DNA of 5,931 bases from Gammaproteobacteria bacterium (GTDB taxonomy: Bacteria; Pseudomonadota; Gammaproteobacteria; Arenicellales; Spongiicolonaceae). The notes below the pieces were generated by a model that was not told where the DNA came from, did not search any database, and saw nothing but the letters and a program-made list of their open reading frames with translations. Of this stretch, positions 4,641 to 5,931 are shown one piece after another. The stretch spans positions 1 to 5,931 of the forward strand of contig RKSH01000119.1 of NCBI GenBank assembly GCA_007570945.1, read 5' to 3'. Position 1 is the stretch's first letter; the number at the start of each line of letters is the position of its first letter. Both the position numbers and the translations under genes were made by a program.

Positions 4641-5233
4641 CCATCACCGGCGTCATCCTCGCCGGCGGCGCCGGGCGGCGCATGGGCGGCGTCGATAAGG
4701 GCCTGGTGGAACTCGCCGGCAAACCGTTGGCGCGCCATGTGCTGGACGCGTTGGCGCCGCAGGTGGACACGGTGCTGGTCAGCGCAAACCGCAACGCCGT
4801 TGAATACCGCAAACTGGGCTGCGCGGTGGTCGGCGACGGTGAGGGTGAGGGGGGGGAAGATTACCGCGGGCCGCTGGCCGGCATGTTGGGCGGCATGAAA
4901 AAAGCGGCGACGCCGTTGGCGTTGTTTGTGCCGTGCGATGCGCCGTTTCTGCCGACTGACTTGGCGGCGCGGTTGCGCGCGGCAGGCGGCTGTGACATTG
5001 CGGTGGCGCATGACGGGGAACGTTTGCAGCCGGTGTTTTGTCTGCTGAGAACGACGCTTGCGGATTCCCTTGCGCAATTTCTTGCCGACGGCGGGCGGAA
5101 GATTGAGCTCTGGTTTGACCGCCATAACGTGCGGCGGGTGGATTTCTCTGACAACCCCGGCGGTTTCGCCAACATCAATTCGCCGGCCGATTTGGCGCGC
5201 GCCGAGGAAAAGTTAAAATGTCATCATGGCTGA
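4637..5233 (+). CDS. mobA: MobA, molybdenum cofactor guanylyltransferase
   Basis: MobA transfers GMP from GTP to molybdopterin (Mo- or W-bound) to make the guanine dinucleotide cofactor that formate dehydrogenases require; it is cytoplasmic. The 198-residue length is normal. The nucleotide-binding signature LAGGAGRRMGGVDKG is at 8-22, DYRGPLAGM at 75-83, the metal-binding aspartate in PCDAPFLP at 99-106 (D101), LQPVFCLL at 130-137, and FANINSPADL at 178-187. ATG 4637 overlaps the tupC stop as ATGA with no clear Shine-Dalgarno. Residues 67-74 (GDGEGEGG) are encoded by a G-rich stretch including a run of eight G (4849-4856), slightly longer than the corresponding loop usually is. Its place between the tungstate importer and mobB ties the metal supply to cofactor completion. 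Confidence 0.95.
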   Translation: MTITGVILAGGAGRRMGGVDKGLVELAGKPLARHVLDALAPQVDTVLVSANRNAVEYRKLGCAVVGDGEGEGGEDYRGPLAGMLGGMKKAATPLALFVPCDAPFLPTDLAARLRAAGGCDIAVAHDGERLQPVFCLLRTTLADSLAQFLADGGRKIELWFDRHNVRRVDFSDNPGGFANINSPADLARAEEKLKCHHG

Positions 5234-5753
5234 AAAAACCAAATCAAAAATTCTTGGCGTCGCCGCATGGAGCGGTACCGGCAAAACCACGCTGTTGAAA
5301 CAAGTGCTGCCGCTGCTGCGCGCCGGGGGGCTGCGCGTGGCGGTGATTAAGCGCGCGCACCACAGTTTTGACATCGACAAGCCGGGCAAGGACAGTTACG
5401 AGTTGCGCAAAGCCGGCGCCGAGCGCGTGCTGCTAACCTCCCAACACCGCCGCGCGCTGGTCACCGAACACATGCACGGGTGCGAGCCGCCGTTTTCCGA
5501 GTTGTTGGCCGAGGCCGGCGCCGATGACGTGGATTTAATTTTGGTGGAGGGATTCAAGCGCGCGCCGATTCCGAAAATTGAACTGTACCGCGCCGCCACC
5601 GGCAAAAAGTTGCTGAGCGAAAATGACCCCGGCATCATCGCCATCGCCGCCGCCGGCCCACCACCGCCAACTGATCTGCCGTTGCTGGATTTGAATGATC
5701 CGCAGCAGGTGGCGGAGTTTATTTTTGCGTGGGTCGGCGGGCGGGGAAAATAG
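5226..5753 (+). CDS. mobB: MobB, molybdopterin-guanine dinucleotide biosynthesis adaptor GTPase
   Basis: MobB is a small GTP-binding protein that associates with MobA; it is helpful but not essential for MGD formation in E. coli. The 175-residue protein closely resembles E. coli MobB: P-loop AAWSGTGKTTLLK (13-25), IKRAHHSFDIDKPGKDSYEL (41-60), TSQHRRALVTE, and the Walker B-like DLILVEGFK (103-111), followed by a C-terminal LLDLNDPQQVAEFI. ATG 5226 is used because it is the first in-frame start before the P-loop; it overlaps mobA by 8 bases, with GAGGAAA at 5204-5210 as a rather distant ribosome-binding site. The ATG at 5218 is in a different frame. Last gene of the operon, followed by a terminator. 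Confidence 0.95.
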   Translation: MAEKTKSKILGVAAWSGTGKTTLLKQVLPLLRAGGLRVAVIKRAHHSFDIDKPGKDSYELRKAGAERVLLTSQHRRALVTEHMHGCEPPFSELLAEAGADDVDLILVEGFKRAPIPKIELYRAATGKKLLSENDPGIIAIAAAGPPPPTDLPLLDLNDPQQVAEFIFAWVGGRGK

Positions 5754-5773
5754 AGGTGGCGCATGCGGGCGGC

Positions 5774-5812
5774 GGTGAGGGTGGCAGTGACTGCCGCCCT
5801 CACCTTAATTTT
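5774..5812 (+). terminator. Rho-independent terminator of the operon
   Basis: GGTGAGGGTGGCAGT (5774-5788) and ACTGCCGCCCTCACC (5790-5804) form a long GC-rich stem with one G-U wobble and a tiny apical loop, followed at once by TTAATTTT. It lies about 20 bases after the mobB stop. On the minus strand the stem is not followed by a T-run, so for the convergent gene it would be at most a weak terminator. Confidence 0.85.
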
Positions 5813-5931
5813 AAAAGCCACCGCTTTTCAATTTGTCGAGGCATGCCTTCTTTTCGGTGAATTCCAATTTCCGGCATTCTTGGCGTTGCAGTTGGGTTTC
5901 GTATTTTCCCTTTAACGATTGAACTACAAAC
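5811..5931 (-). CDS. C-terminal end of a convergent gene, unknown product
   Basis: Reading the minus strand from the right edge, 39 codons stay open and end in TAA at 5813-5811. The peptide is charged and looks like a soluble helix or coiled coil: KYETQLQRQECRKLEF then TEKKACLDKLKSGGF, with two cysteines. The rest lies outside the window, so I cannot identify it. The region is AT-richer than the operon, and the position directly behind the operon terminator fits a convergent gene. Another minus-strand frame is also open here but gives a less protein-like sequence. Confidence 0.5.
   Translation of the reverse strand, partial: FVVQSLKGKYETQLQRQECRKLEFTEKKACLDKLKSGGF

Overview
The window is dense, GC-rich bacterial DNA. 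Its codon use, E. coli-like MobB and NAD-type formate dehydrogenase tail suggest a pseudomonadote, probably a proteobacterium outside the well-studied enterics; the exact taxon cannot be fixed from the sequence. The content is one theme: building and supplying a molybdenum- or tungsten-dependent formate dehydrogenase.

Layout. (1) Positions 1-404 hold the C-terminal end of the formate dehydrogenase catalytic subunit. (2) Positions 405-1466 are an AT-richer interlude. It carries a possible 49-residue zinc-ribbon ORF, a first copy of a promoter/hairpin repeat, a second perfect hairpin, and on the minus strand a small lipoprotein gene with its own sigma70-like promoter. (3) Positions 1447-1541 hold the second copy of the promoter/hairpin repeat, driving (4) a tightly packed plus-strand operon at 1542-5753: fdhD, tupA, tupB, tupC, mobA, mobB. 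The first four junctions after fdhD are 4-base stop/start overlaps (ATGA or GTGA) and mobA-mobB overlap by 8 bases, so translation is probably coupled throughout. (5) A strong stem-loop with a T-rich tail at 5774-5812 ends the operon. A convergent minus-strand gene, seen only as its last 39 codons, enters from the right edge.

How the genes fit together. TupABC is a tungstate-type ABC importer. MobA converts molybdopterin to the guanine dinucleotide form used by formate dehydrogenases. MobB is the GTP-binding partner of MobA. FdhD delivers sulfur to the cofactor before insertion into the formate dehydrogenase apoenzyme encoded just upstream. Together they look like a dedicated metal-uptake and cofactor-maturation set for one enzyme, probably a tungsten-capable formate dehydrogenase (inference).

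The most unusual signals are these: the roughly 130-base promoter, hairpin and fdhD-start unit is present twice, about 829 bases apart, flanking the lipoprotein gene; the 15-bp stem begins almost exactly at the predicted transcription start; fdhD lacks a visible Shine-Dalgarno; and TupA carries an in-frame three-unit heptad repeat inserted next to an oxyanion-binding motif.
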